A stretch of 64,000 nucleotides of DNA from Notospermus geniculatus (lineage: Eukaryota; Nemertea; Pilidiophora; Heteronemertea; Lineidae). The notes below the pieces were generated by a model that was given only the letters and a program-made list of their open reading frames with translations, ran no database searches and was not told the origin of the DNA. This document shows positions 32,916-43,470 of the stretch, one piece after another (positions within the stretch are counted from its first letter, which is position 1; every line of letters starts with the position of its first letter). Where the stretch lies: positions 168,183-232,182 of the forward strand of contig NMRB01000542.1 of assembly GCA_002633025.1 (NCBI GenBank), given 5' to 3'. Both the position numbers and the translations under genes were made by a program.

Positions 32916-33615
32916 AGGACGTCATGAAGGCAGGAGCAAAGAAAAACTGAGTTGGCAATAACTAAATGTGACATTTGTGCAACAGTGATATGGGCCAAAA
33001 ACTATATAACTATATTTCTTAGTCTCTCTCTTGCTTAAAAGAGGGCTTTGTCCAAAAACCAAAGTGTTTAATTGTTCAGTGACATTTTGGCCTCCAATTG
33101 CTTCCCTAATTTGTGTTCAAAGTATTTTCAGATGGTACATGAAAATTCACTGAGGCGTTTCTGCCAGACGGTGTTTTAAAATAAAAATAATTATTTGAAT
33201 TTTAATTCGTGTTTGACATGATCGTTTGTGGGCGTGGCTGTTTTATTTAGACTAGGTTCCTGTCCAACTCGGAGTGGAAAGTAGGGCTGGAAACTAGTCT
33301 GATTGGTAAAACCCCAGGCGGAATCCATATTTTGGGGTGGAGGTCAGTTTATGTATATGTAGGGAACAAACACAAAGAACAAAATACACTTGTAGCACTG
33401 AGACTACATGTACTATGAATGTTAGGGTGCTTGTCATGAGTTGGATGTGGGAAGGGACAAAGTCCTGTAAGTTGTAGCAAGATGTATATTTGTATTTCCC
33501 AATTTGTCTTTATTACTAAAGAAATTACTTCTCTCTCTCAATGTATTAAACCTCTCCTAAATTGTTTCAGCAAATTGCTTTAATACGAAATGATGGAAGC
33601 GATATCGATCTTTGT

Positions 33616-33975
33616 GTCTTTATTTCAGCGGCAATGGCCCTAACACCACCATACCACACCTCGAGGAATGGCCAAGTGGAGCGCTACAACAGGATCATAC
33701 TCCAGATGACGAGATGCTTCCTGGACAACGAAAAACTGCCATTGAGTTCAGTTCCTCCCCTGCTAGCCATGGTACTTCACTCCACCGTACACGAGGAGAC
33801 TGTAGTGTTCGCCAACTTTCCACGGTTTGACTCGGCAGTACAACACGCCACAAAGCAGGAATTGCGAATGTGTAATGTGGGTCTCATTGTGAAGGGGATT
33901 TGGCGTGGGGCTTACTGCAGAAAATTTGACAAAAGAGAACTTGAGATGCAATATCCTGCATTCCAGAGGTTTTAA
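33616..33975 (+). pseudogene. Ty3/Gypsy-like integrase fragment
   Basis: The frame contains ALTPPYHTSRNGQVERYNRI, then LQMTRCFLDNEK. Family knowledge: TPPYH...NGQVER.NR.L is the integrase core segment that includes the third catalytic acid of LTR-retrotransposon integrases. The E of the DDE triad is present (VER). Upstream D residues and LTRs are not found nearby. The last third of the frame after about 33795 is not integrase-like. Confidence 0.8.
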
Positions 33976-34199
33976 AAGGCCTTGGATTTGTTTTTTGTTC
34001 AATGTGGAAGCAATTTTTTGCCCTACATGTGAATTTTTCACAAGTTGGTTGGACAAAAGAACCAGATTTTGACTCGGCTGTGAAACATTTTGACTCGGCG
34101 GGAGGGGAACAACTGGATTTTGACTTGGCGGTCAGAAATTTTGATTTGGTGGCAGGTAGGCACTAACCTGGTAACTAGGAGTTGGAGAACACTGGGCTG

Positions 34200-34655
34200 G
34201 ATTCACCCCATTCCGAAACATGCTTATGCTTGGGAGAGAAGTCGCCCAACCAGCTGACTTGATGCTAGGCACCGCAGCCATTCTTCAAGAGGGACATGAG
34301 CCAATTGGGTGGGTAAAGAATGATGACCTCTGAGTCTGACCCAAGTGGACCAGTCTCCCCATCCAGTAAAACTACACAACATCAGCGTAATAAGCCATTT
34401 CGTAGTAATACAAATATAGACTGGTATCTGGCCTCTATAGACTGGTACACACACGCTCAGACCTCCTTCGGGTCAGAGGTCAGGCGATATAAACAGAACC
34501 ACGTGGACACAGCGAAGCACGCAAACCAGGCCGTTTTCAGAGTCATTTTGCGCAAAAATCATTGTTTTGTTGTCAGATATCCACCAGAATTTGATCTGCA
34601 CAATGATTTTAAGTCTTAGCGATTTCGTAGTTACAACTGCGCATGCCCAGTCACA
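34200..34655. other. No supported feature
   Basis: Overlapping short frames on both strands, with no motif, splice pair or repeat that I could match elsewhere in the window. Confidence 0.3.
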
Positions 34656-34985
34656 GGGTCCCCGCCAGAGGGTACTTTGGGTACAAATATAGTACCCTAA
34701 AGAAATCTGAGGGTACGATATAGTACCCTGAAAAAATCACTTCAGTAATGTTTTTCTTAAATTTTTTACATTTCAAATGCAACTTTCATGCAGAAGGAAG
34801 ACTAATTTTGCATTTTGGAGTGTAAAAAATGACTCTGGAGGTCATTACTAACAAAAAAAAATTTTTTTGAAAAAAATTTTTTTTGAAAAAAAAAATTTTT
34901 TTGAAATTTTTTTTCTCCCCCCCCCCCTCCTTACAGGTCGTACCCTGGAAAAAAATCCTGGCGGAAAACCTGCCAGACCCCAGCG
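34656..34985. repeat. GGTACAAATATAGTACCCT dispersed repeat with homopolymer tract
   Basis: Starts CAGGGTCCCCGCCAG and ends near CTGGCGGAAAACCTGCCAG and ACCC, giving imperfect inverted ends. It matches 63525-63762 closely over its left two thirds. The tract at 34850-34930 is nearly pure A/T then C and could fold strongly. Confidence 0.75.
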
Positions 34986-35835
34986 CGGTCAGAGGTAAAG
35001 CGGTATAAACAGTGGCCGCACCTCGATGAACGCCATGAAAAAACCAAACTTAAAACCTTATACCAAGCCTCTGCGACCTTTCAGTAACTAACTTCAAACA
35101 AACAAACAAATCATCTGTCACCATTGAAAGTGAACCATTCACATTCAAACCTAAAAAACCCTAAAGTGATGCATCACGAAAAATTACACTGAAAGAAATT
35201 GACAGTTGCAGTCCTTTTCAAATGCACCACCACCGACAAACAACTTTGTACTAAACAACTTTAAATGCCCTGGTACCTGTGGTATGTACCAACACACTAT
35301 GTGTACCATATCTGTTCAAACGTAGAATTTACCAATGTCATTATGTGTGAACATTACTGTAGAAGTCAATTGCTAGTGATAAAGAGATGTCAATGAGCTA
35401 ACACTATCAGACTGTATTTGTACGTCGAGGTGTTCGAACAAGAAATGAAATTCCCCTAGGGGAAGAAATCTGCGTACGGTGTAAGATTAACAGCAGCGGA
35501 GGAAGCAGAAATTCTCAAACAGTCTGTTCCAAGTGTATTTAGATATTTCTTCAAACATGGAAATAAAGAGTGGTGGTAAGTTGCACAATTGTGGCTTAGC
35601 CTTGTGTTAGCATGGCGCAGACCTACATTCATGCTGTTACTGCTATCAACATGCTACTTTTGGAATGCAAAACGCAAAGATGCTCTTTCCGACGAAATCG
35701 GAATGGATAGAGCAAGAAAGGGAGAAGATGAACGAAAACGAGAGAGATCAACCGGACGGTCTGATAACCCCATCGAAGAAGAGTACTATTTGCTAATACG
35801 GCGTTCGTTTTTACGTGTTTTCCAGATTTATAATC

Positions 35836-36678
35836 ATGGCGAAGAAAACTTCTGCAACGATTGTCGGGGATGGAAAGAGTCGAGTCGTAGGTGAGTTAAA
35901 TCTTATGATTTCTGATAGCGTTCGCGTCCTCTTATGAGATTCGTTTTAATAATGTGTTGCCACACATCGGGATGGTTTCTTCTACCACCCCTTACTCGAC
36001 ATACACTTATCTTGTCCTATATTATTTTCAGCCGGGCCGTCATGTGCTGCCGATCCTGCAAATTGGGTAGGTCCTCGGGCGAGCGACGAAAAACACGGTA
36101 CGTAAAGAGTCATCTTCCAATTCATGACATTTCTCCGCTTTTGTTTGATGATATTATTTCGGCGCAAAGTGGCGAGCGAGACGTCTGATGTCCTAATTTG
36201 TTCTTCTTTTCAGAACCATCACTCACGTTCAGCAAGATGGTGAGACGCCTTCGCTCCTTCATAGTCTGGCGTCAACAGCGTATGAAATGGCCGCTGCCCA
36301 CACCCCACCAGCTCGACGGGGAAGACCCTGAATGGAGGGAGATGATGAAGCTGTTGAAAGCCTTTAAGCCCTTTATGAGGGAGAACGAGATAGGGCAGTG
36401 TTTTTTTGCGTGGAGGTTGATTTTAACGTCAATCTCCACGATGATGAGAAGGAGAATGTTGAGGGGACGATGGTGAGGCACCGCTTGCTGGACCCAGATG
36501 ACGAAAACGTCGTCATGAACTTCCTCACCCCTCTACAAAGAAGGGCCGCAATGCAAAAAGCGCTTTTTGCGGCAAAGTGGAAGGCGCGTCCCGCCGCCAC
36601 GACGTCCGCGTGTAGGCCTACCGTTAGTGCTACTAGACCTACTGCTACTGTTGTCGAGAAGGCTCCAATAGACTATCC
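35836..36678 (+). CDS. Unrecognised three-exon gene with a T7 slippery overlap
   Basis: Exon 1 (35836-35890) encodes MAKKTSATIVGDGKSRVV and is followed by GTGAGT. Exon 2 (36032-36097) follows TTATTTTCAG and ends at GTACGT. Exon 3 starts at 36214 after TTCTTTTCAG. All junctions are phase 1, and the joined frame is open. Exon 3 encodes RRLRSFIVWRQQRMKWPLPT, then AFKPFMRENEIGQCFF. At 36401-36407 is a run of seven T. A shift of one base back enters a second frame (VEVDFNVNLHDDEKENVEGT ... LTPLQRRAAMQKALFAAKWK) that runs to the MITE at 36679. Either the run is a decayed frameshift or a programmed one. Family unknown. Confidence 0.45.
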
Positions 36679-36893
36679 CTCCAAAAGAGCGCAGCACCTG
36701 ACGGGGTCAGCGTCATCACGTCCCGCACGTCGTTGCTCAACGCAATGACGTGACTCGAAAAAAAATCCGGTTGTTTCAGCGGTCATGACGTCGTGAAACA
36801 ATCTGATTTTTTTTCGTCTCACCTCAAGACATCATGAAATGACATGCGGGACGTCATGACGCTGACCCCGTCAGGTGCTGCGCTCTTTTGGAG
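36679..36893. mobile_element. 215-bp MITE, CTCCAAAAGAGCGCAGCACC ends
   Basis: Arms of about 48 bp are near-perfect complements, including CTGACGGGGTCAGCGTCAT. Several TGACGTC/GACGTCA motifs lie inside. It sits at the end of an open coding frame. Confidence 0.9.
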
Positions 36894-36905
36894 TGATATC
36901 GTCTA

Positions 36906-37678
36906 CAGGCCTCCCACCAGGTTCCAAGCAAATTATTGTAGGAATTATAGGAACAATTTGCCAAAATTATAGGAAAAATATAGGATTTTTAACATGAAGA
37001 TAGGCGTATACTGATCTTATAATCTTCCTCCCTTAGTAAACTAATCATTCAGTTTTCTTCAATTTCTTTGATGTATGCCTGTGCTGGGGCTCTAGGATAA
37101 TTCTTCCCAAAGGAAAATTAGTCCCAACAGGCATGGATCCAGCATTTTTGGCAGAGGGGGTCTGGGCTGCTGAGGGCAGTTGTTGCAGGTGGACGCCCAA
37201 GATGCTTGCGCTGATGGTGGTGGGGGGGGGGTCTGGGGGCCCTCCCCCAGAAAATTTTGAAATCTAGAAGGCCATAGACACAATTTCCTGGCATCTCAGT
37301 ATCAAAACAGAAGCTGTATTCTTGCAGGTTTTTTGCTTATTGTCACAAATTATTGAAGAAAAAAAACAATTGGTGGTGGCGAGTGGGGGGAGGGGCACGA
37401 CCCTCAACCCCCTGGATACGCGCCTGCCCAAAGGAAAAGAGAAAGAAGATGACACATTACAACGGAGGACGCCTGTATAACCCCCTCCCTCCTCAGAGAA
37501 ATCATTTTAAAGTAGTTAAAAGGCTAAAATACAATTGTTCACTTTTGGACAGACTGGAAATATAGGAATTATAGGACAAAATTGAAGAAATATAGGAATT
37601 ATAGGAATATAGGAATTATAGGAGCGAAATCTTAAAAATATAGGAAATATAGGAATTATAGGAACAGTGGGAGGCCTG
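36906..37678. mobile_element. 773-bp element, CAGGCCTCCCAC ends, CGTCTA duplication
   Basis: Ends CAGGCCTCCCAC and GTGGGAGGCCTG, flanked by CGTCTA at 36900-36905 and 37679-37684. The interior is dominated by short TATAGGAATTATAGG repeats and hosts the element at 37128-37426. A CAGG end with a 6-bp duplication resembles the hAT groups with 5- or 6-bp sites. Confidence 0.85.
37128..37426. mobile_element. 299-bp MITE nested in the 773-bp element, CCCAA duplication
   Basis: Ends CAGGCATGGATCCAG and CTGGATACGCGCCTG (imperfect complements). CCCAA flanks it at 37123-37127 and 37427-37431. The interior has GGGGGCCCTCCCCCAGAAAA, a segment shared with the element at 54175-54662. Confidence 0.85.
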
Positions 37679-37798
37679 CGTCTATTGCTGCTTCATCGTC
37701 ACGGCCATCCGCAACGCAGGCGCAAGCCCGATCCGAACACCGTCCCGCATCGTCATGATCAGGATGATGATCCACAGGAGAAAAGTGAAAGAATACAG

Positions 37799-38001
37799 GA
37801 CCATTTAATGAAGAACATTTCCAAGAAGCAAAAGATGCGATCGAAGCTGCGTACGCCGATTTGGGATATATCGATTTACAACACTGGTGGGGAAGACCCA
37901 GTTCTGAGAGATTACAAAGGGAACACAGGATTGCGGAAAGTGAATTTAAAAAGGAAATTCACCAAGATACTGTAATTCGATTACGTGGAAACCGATTGTA
38001 A
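37799..38001 (+). pseudogene. Possible C-terminal coding fragment of the 35836 locus
   Basis: A frame reading FNEEHFQEAKDAIEAAYADL, then HRIAESEFKKEIHQDTVIRL and a stop at 37999-38001. The composition is protein-like and helical. It follows the MITE cluster and precedes the duplicate of exon 3, so it may be the original last exon. Unrecognised. Confidence 0.35.
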
Positions 38002-38041
38002 TAGGTTAATAGAGCCATTCAAAATTTGTTGTTCTTTTCAG

Positions 38042-38392
38042 AACCATCACTCACGTTCAGCGAGATGGTGAGACGCCTTCGCTCCTTCATAGTCTGGCGT
38101 CAACAGCGTATGAAATGGCCGCTGCCCACACCCCACCAGCTCGACGGGGAAGACCCTGAATGGAGGGAGTTGATGAAGCTGTTGAAAGCCTTTAAGCCCT
38201 TTATGAGGGAGAACGAGGTAGGGCAGTGTTTTTTTGCGTGGAGGTTGATTTTAACGTCAATCTCCACGATGATGAGAAGGAGAATGTTGAGGGGACGGTG
38301 GTCAGGCACCGCTTGCTGGACCCAGATGGCGATTCATTGTTGGGTGGCCCAGGAAGTTCGGGGACCCCTAAGAATATTTCAATGTCTCCATG
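38042..38392 (+). pseudogene. Duplicate of exon 3 with its splice acceptor
   Basis: Begins after GTTCTTTTCAG and matches 36214-36500 almost exactly, including the seven-T run (38229-38235). After LLDPDG the two copies diverge completely. The duplicate continues SLLGGPGSSGTPKNISMSPC into an 800-bp inserted element. The sharp boundary suggests a segmental or exon duplication. Confidence 0.65.
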
Positions 38393-39192
38393 CAGGGGTG
38401 GACAATTCGGTCGCCCGCGCGCCCGGGACACCCAGATTTCGTCTGCGGGAATCTTTTTCAAATGCAGCAGATTCCCACCGGGCAACCACCAAAGTGCGGG
38501 CGACAAAACTGTTTTTTTTCGTGAAAAATGGTTGCCCACATATTTTTATTCCTTCCCTTTACAAATATATCAAACCATATCCCCCATGGCGGCGATGATG
38601 AGAGATTGTGTGTGCTTTTCGATAACAACACCCCTGTCTTTTTTCCTGCGTCGCAAGGCCGCCATTTTGATTAGGCCAAACATCCCGGATGTACACGTGA
38701 CTAATGCATGGCAATGCATGGCCACTTCCTGGTTGGAAAAAGTGCTACGGTATGTGATAAACATCACCCAGGAAGTGGCTTTTTCCGTGTCAACCAGATG
38801 AAATTGATTAGTGCAGGTATAAAAGAATAACAAAACTTTGCATCTGAGGTTTTTTTTCCTCAAAAGTGTCATTTTAACGACAGATGTTAATGGATTTTTT
38901 TTTTGTCTGCTATACGGATTTCGTTTCGATCACAACATTGTTGACGTCACGTGACATTTATGCGTAGTTCTGATTGGCCATAAGTTTATTAATGGATTCA
39001 TTGTCCTGTCTGTTTGTAAACAAAAGCACATGGCTGGACTCACTTGAATCAGCTGATGTGGGCCACCATATTTCCTAAATCATATAAAGGTAGGTGCCCA
39101 CCAAGTCACCCTGATCCTGTGATGGGCAACCATGAGTTGCTCCAAATGATCCCACTGGGCAACTACTATAAAACTGGAATTGTCCACCCCTG
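38393..39192. mobile_element. 800-bp element, CAGGGGTGGACAATTC ends, CCATG duplication
   Basis: Perfect 16-bp terminal inverted repeats. CCATG at 38388-38392 and 39193-39197. Family knowledge: CAGGGGTG-type ends are typical of hAT elements; a 5-bp duplication points to the hAT5-like group. No transposase inside. GGGCAAC/GTTGCCC motifs lie subterminally on both sides. Confidence 0.9.
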
Positions 39193-39399
39193 CCATGTGG
39201 AGATTCGTCTTAATCCAGAGTAGACTTGCAAGGTAATTGTCTGCGCGGCTATCTTGAATAACATTGCCCTGAAGAGAAATGATGTCATTAAGCCATGGCT
39301 TCAGCGTCAGTATGACCTGCCTCGTATGGTAAGCGCAAGAGTATAGGATACCCTGCTGATTGGAGGACCAAGAGATTTCAAAAGCAGATGGAGACAATA

Positions 39400-39771
39400 G
39401 TGTTTCAGCTAAAGCGTTTCAGCAGGGCGCGGCGCGGCGCCCTGCCTCTCCAGGGGGCGCCCTGCTGCCCTTTTTATGCCCTCAAAAACGCCCTGCCCTT
39501 TTTCAAAAAAAAAAAATTTTTTTTTTTTTTTTTTTTTAGTTTTTTTTTTAACAGGAAGAGGCAGGTGGTCTGACACCTAATTAATGGCTTGAAAGTGGCT
39601 TTAAAAGCACCATTAGCTTTAAAAAGTCCCTGTTTGTATCCAAAATCAGTAAAATTTTGTCGGTTTTTAAGGTCCCACTTTGCCGCGGTGAAAAATTCCT
39701 GCCCTTTTTTGGAGTCACTGCCCTTTTTTGGGAGTCACTGCCCTGCCCTTTTCAAATCCTGGCTGAAACAC
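39400..39771. mobile_element. 372-bp MITE, GTGTTTCAGC ends, TA flanks
   Basis: GTGTTTCAGC and GCTGAAACAC, with TA on both sides (39398-39399, 39772-39773). The interior has GC-rich GGCGCCCTG motifs and a long A/T homopolymer at 39506-39550. It is compositionally similar to the element at 11075-11385. Confidence 0.85.
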
Positions 39772-39894
39772 TAGACAAACGGAGGACGTACGTTGAAGAT
39801 GTGAATCAACTAGTTTGCACCGTGTGGACACCAGCTTAGCAGCATTTGCTTCAAACTGCCACACTGCAAGAGACACGTCTGCTTACGGAGACGA

Positions 39895-40100
39895 TAATGT
39901 AGATATGACTGGTGGAATTCAGGTGTACCAGTTTGAGCCTGTTTTGGACATATCGATCGAGGAAACGAGCGACGAAGCCCTTTCAATCATTTGAACCTGC
40001 CAGTGAGACTATACCGTCGGTGCTTCGTGGCAACAGCTCTTTATGGTGGATGAGGAACAGTTTCATAGAATTGGTATCACCTGAACATGCTTATTGAATG
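39895..40100 (+). pseudogene. Coding-like fragment with a YQFEP motif
   Basis: One frame reads GGIQVYQFEPVLDISIEETS and DEALSII, then stops. Another frame carries QSFEPASETIPSVLRGNSSL. Acidic 'Y.FEP' segments are common in transposon-associated proteins of invertebrates, but I cannot place this one. The frames are broken. Confidence 0.3.
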
Positions 40101-40140
40101 GAATTGTATCTAAAATAATCCTATGCCACATTTTTTTCAG

Positions 40141-40245
40141 CGAATGATTTGACTGCAAAGGAAGTTAAGAACTGTGAGAGGCTGAGAGTATTCCTGGATC
40201 ACTGCTGTATTGAAGGTCACTATACCTTCCAACCCCACACCTATA
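40141..40245 (+). CDS. Putative short exon after a strong acceptor
   Basis: Preceded by CACATTTTTTTCAG. Reads NDLTAKEVKNCERLRVFLDH, then CCIEGHYTF. There is no obvious donor before the 21-bp array at 40258, so the 3' end may have been lost. Family not recognised. Confidence 0.35.
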
Positions 40246-40257
40246 TTTGTTTCACGT

Positions 40258-40430
40258 AATGTAATTCTTCTTGTATTCAATGTAATTCTTCTTGTATTCA
40301 ATGTAATTCTTCTTGTATTCAATGTAATTCTTCTTGTATTCAATGTAATTCTTCTTGTATTCAATGTAATTCTTCTTGTATTCAATGTAATTCTTCTTGT
40401 ATTCAATGTAATTCTTTTTGTATTCAATAT
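40258..40430. repeat. Eight or so tandem copies of a 21-bp unit
   Basis: The unit is AATGTAATTCTTCTTGTATTC. Because 21 is a multiple of three, both strands stay open across it, giving artificial repetitive peptides. It should not be annotated as coding. Confidence 0.97.
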
Positions 40431-40699
40431 TTCATGATCATCTGTAATGTTGCAAAGTTTTGTTTTCATGCCTTCTGTATCAGGAAATCTTTTAATAATT
40501 GACAATGATTGTAGTATCTCTATTTTACATTTATGTAAAATTCCATTTTATGTTCTGCGCACTCCCTCCTTTCACTCTTTGCAACAGAGATACAACTCCA
40601 AAGATAGATCCTTTGTTGTTGTCCTCCCTCCATCTTTTCTTTTTCTCTCTGCACTCTCAGCACAGTTATTATTGTAGCCTACCTCTATCCAATATAAAA

Positions 40700-40750
40700 T
40701 GTATGTTTTTATACGGAACAATAAACTGAATTTGAAATTTGAAATTTGAC
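40700..40750 (+). repeat. Retroelement-like 3' tail
   Basis: AATAAACTGAATTTGAAATT followed by repeated TTGAAAT. A polyadenylation-like AATAAA plus a short tandem tail is typical of non-LTR retrotransposon or SINE ends. A similar tail occurs at 43107-43142 (CAATAAACATTTTGTAATTT, then GTAATTGTAATTC). Confidence 0.6.
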
Positions 40751-40803
40751 TTCACAATATCGACATCACTAGCATCGCTTTATGAATTTTTGCAAGAATC
40801 TGT

Positions 40804-41985
40804 AATGAAATGGTCCATGGACCATGTGCTCACCCGTTTGGAAATAATAGTGTAATGACAGAGAGAGGTATATCAGTTATATGAGCAATCTGGGTAAGTC
40901 ATTCCCAAGTTGTAGGACTTCAATGATTTTCAGTTTATGCCACCTGGCGGCCATATTGGATGTCCAATCGGGCCAAAACTTCACATGCACATAAAGGTCA
41001 TCTAGAGGGAGGCACATAGCACATTTGAGTGCTCTGGGTCAAGTCGTTCCTGAGTTATAGCACATTTGATGATTTTCGGGTTACGCCACCTGGCGGCCAT
41101 ATTGGAAGTTTAATCAGGCCGAAATTTGACGTGCTTGTAAAGGTCATCTAGAAGGAGGTAAATATCAAGTTTGATTGCTCTGGGTTACGTCGTTCCTGAG
41201 TTATAGCACATTTGATGATTTTCGGGTTACGCCACCTGGCGGCCATATTGGAACCTCAATCAGGCCGAAATTTGACGTGCTTGTAAAGGTCATCTAGAAT
41301 GAGGTACATATCAAATTTGATCGCTCTGGGTCAAGTCGTTCCTGAGTTATAGCACATTTGATGATTTTCGGGTTACGCCACCTGGCGGCCATATTGGAAG
41401 TTTAATCAGGCCGAAATTTGACGTGCTTGTAAAGGTCATCTAGAGGGAGGTAAATATCAAGTTTGAGCACTCTGGGTCAAGCCGTTCCTGAGTTATAGCA
41501 CTTGGAAGATTTTCAGGTTACGCCACCTGGCGGCCATATTGGATTTCCGATCGGGCCAAAACTCGGTAATTTTGAAGGTACCCCTCTAATACACGTTTAT
41601 GCAAGATATGAAGACGCTCGGTGAAATAATGAAGAACTGTGGCAGGTTCGTTACTTTTGTCGAACTTTGACCTCTGTGACCTTGAAAAGTAGGTCAAATC
41701 AAAAACCCGTTATATATGTCATGTATCCTAATATGATACACCTATGATAAAAATTTGGAGATGATCAAGTCATTAGTTCAGGAGTTATTGCACTTTTTGT
41801 GTTTTTGGTTTTGGCCACCTGGAGGCCAAGCCAAGAATTGAATCGGACCGAAACGTGGTGTCATCTGACCTAGGGGTATATATGTACCAAGTTTCAGATC
41901 AATAGCCCCAGCGGTTACAAAACGTGCCCTGCTAACGGACGACGACGGACGCTGCACCATTGTAAGAGCTCACGGGTGAGCTAAA
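40804..41985 (+). mobile_element. Full-length member of the AATGAAATGG...GAGCTAAAAA family
   Basis: Starts AATGAAATGGTCCATGGACC and ends GAGCTCACGGGTGAGCT followed by AAAAA. Five internal ~150-bp units contain CGCCACCTGGCGGCCATATT and 'tcaggccgaaatttgacgtg'. A composite TGACCTCTGTGACCTTGAAA precedes AGTAGGTCA near 41680. No open frame is worth noting. The terminal hairpin AGCTCAC-GGG-GTGAGCT just before the end is suggestive of Helitron-like 3' ends, but 5' TC and the usual spacing are missing. Confidence 0.9.
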
Positions 41986-42000
41986 AAGTGCCCCATTGTC

Positions 42001-42215
42001 GGAAACATGCCTCTCTCACACTACATTGCTAACAGTCACCTTCTTCATTCCAGAGATTTACAGGACGGATCACTTTTCTACATTCTTACTGACAGTACCT
42101 TGGAATCTCGTCAACTCTTCAAAGTACAGAACATCACATGGACTAGTGCCGTCCGTGATACCCCAACCCAACAAATGCAACACTCGAAAATAGCACCAAA
42201 CCAAAAATTGAGTTA
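42001..42215 (+). pseudogene. Exon-like fragment, copy 1 (LFKVQNITWT family)
   Basis: Reads MPLSHYIANSHLLHSRDLQD, then FYILTDSTLESRQLFKVQN and ITWTSA, after which the similarity to copy 2 ends. Copy 2 lies 419 bp downstream. Family unrecognised. Confidence 0.45.
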
Positions 42216-42407
42216 GCCAAATAAAAGACCACCAAAATGAAACCACCACCATCCGTTTTCCCCCTCCCAACTCGAGCACAGAAGAAGGAAATATCTACAG
42301 CCCTCACCAGCCATCAGGAAGAAGATACAAATGCAGAACAATTGCCAGCACCAGCGGTGAAGAAAGCAAATATGCTCCAAGAAAAAGCATCTATAACAAG
42401 TGCCCCC

Positions 42408-42613
42408 ATTGTCCGATAGATGCCTCTCTCACACTACGTTGCTAACAGTCACATTCTTCATTCCAGAGATTTACAGGAGGAATCCCTTTTTTACATTGTT
42501 ACTGACAGTCGCTTGGAATCTCGTCAACTCTTCAAAGTACAGAACATCACATGGACTGGTGCCACTGTTAGCCTCTTTGAGCCAGAATACAAAACCCTCA
42601 TCAAACATACAGG
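42408..42613 (+). CDS. Exon-like fragment, copy 2, with GTAAGT donor
   Basis: Reads SHYVANSHILHSRDLQEESL, then ESRQLFKVQNITWTGATVSL and FEPEYKTLIKHT, ending at ACAG/GTAAGT (42614). The conserved frame between two diverged copies, with mostly conservative changes, argues for real coding history. Unrecognised family, perhaps a transposon protein. Confidence 0.45.
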
Positions 42614-43154
42614 TAAGTTGAAGATGAACTCCACTTTTTATTTATTTGTCCTTTATATAACTCCCTAAGATCCTTACTCCTTTCATCTATTCTACCTCAA
42701 TGAGTTTCAGACCTCCCGTATGAAAACCAATAATTCTGCACCATGAACTCAGAAGACAATCTATTACAGAATTTAGGAAAGTTTTGTGATGAAGCTCTCA
42801 AAATACGGATATCTTCATCTTTAATCTATACTCAAACTTTTTAACACATAAGTAAACCTCAACCTCACTTATGTTATACTTTCATATTTTAAAGCATAGA
42901 TTTCATATCATAGTCCTTATTATTTTTTGTATTTGTATAATATATACATATAGTTTATCACAATATTCTTTGCGTGCTTTGTGAATAGGTAGAGTTCCTC
43001 AGACAGATCCTATTTCACAATTACTCCTCTATTATCTTTTTACATGTACCACTTGCACCAAAGTTTATTGTATTTTCCATGCCGATATAAATGTAAATTT
43101 ATAAGGTTCAATAAACATTTTGTAATTTGTAATTGTAATTCAAAAACGTACCAG

Positions 43155-43470
43155 TCATCACTAGAACACCCTCTACTGCCTTTGACATGTTTGAAGCCGA
43201 ACAGGGAGCCTACCCAGCTGTACTGGACAAAACTGGACAATCAATGGATCTTGTTTATGATACAGAAAAAATCCTTATTGATACAGAATTTATTTCTGCT
43301 TGCAACACATCTCTTATTGAATTGGAAAAAACACTTTGGATATCAGTGCTTATCCCGACACAGGGAGTATTTTATGCCCCGAGTGTAAAGACAGAATCTG
43401 TTAAATTGGTACGATGGTTTGAGAGTGGCAGTTTTGATAAGATTATAGAGATGAACATGACATTTTGCCA
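43155..43470 (+). pseudogene. Coding fragment with related pieces at 47130
   Basis: The frame includes AFDMFEAEQGAYPAVLDKTG, DTEFISACNTSLIELEKTLW and VKLVRWFESGSFDKII. The end (GAGAGTGGCAGTTTTG, AGAGATGAACATGACATT) recurs at 47131-47195. There that piece is followed by the ATGAGGAAGAGCTTTTGGTT segment that also opens the gene at 56308. The same gene family therefore seems to be scattered over this region. Confidence 0.4.

Noticed and set aside
35589-35894. 101-codon frame overlapping exon 1
   Set aside because: It is in another phase from the splice-supported MAKKTSATIV exon and runs across its GTGAGT donor.
40137-40505. Long open frames on both strands with repeated peptides
   Set aside because: They are produced by a 21-bp tandem repeat with no stop in several frames; there is no start, splice or domain support.
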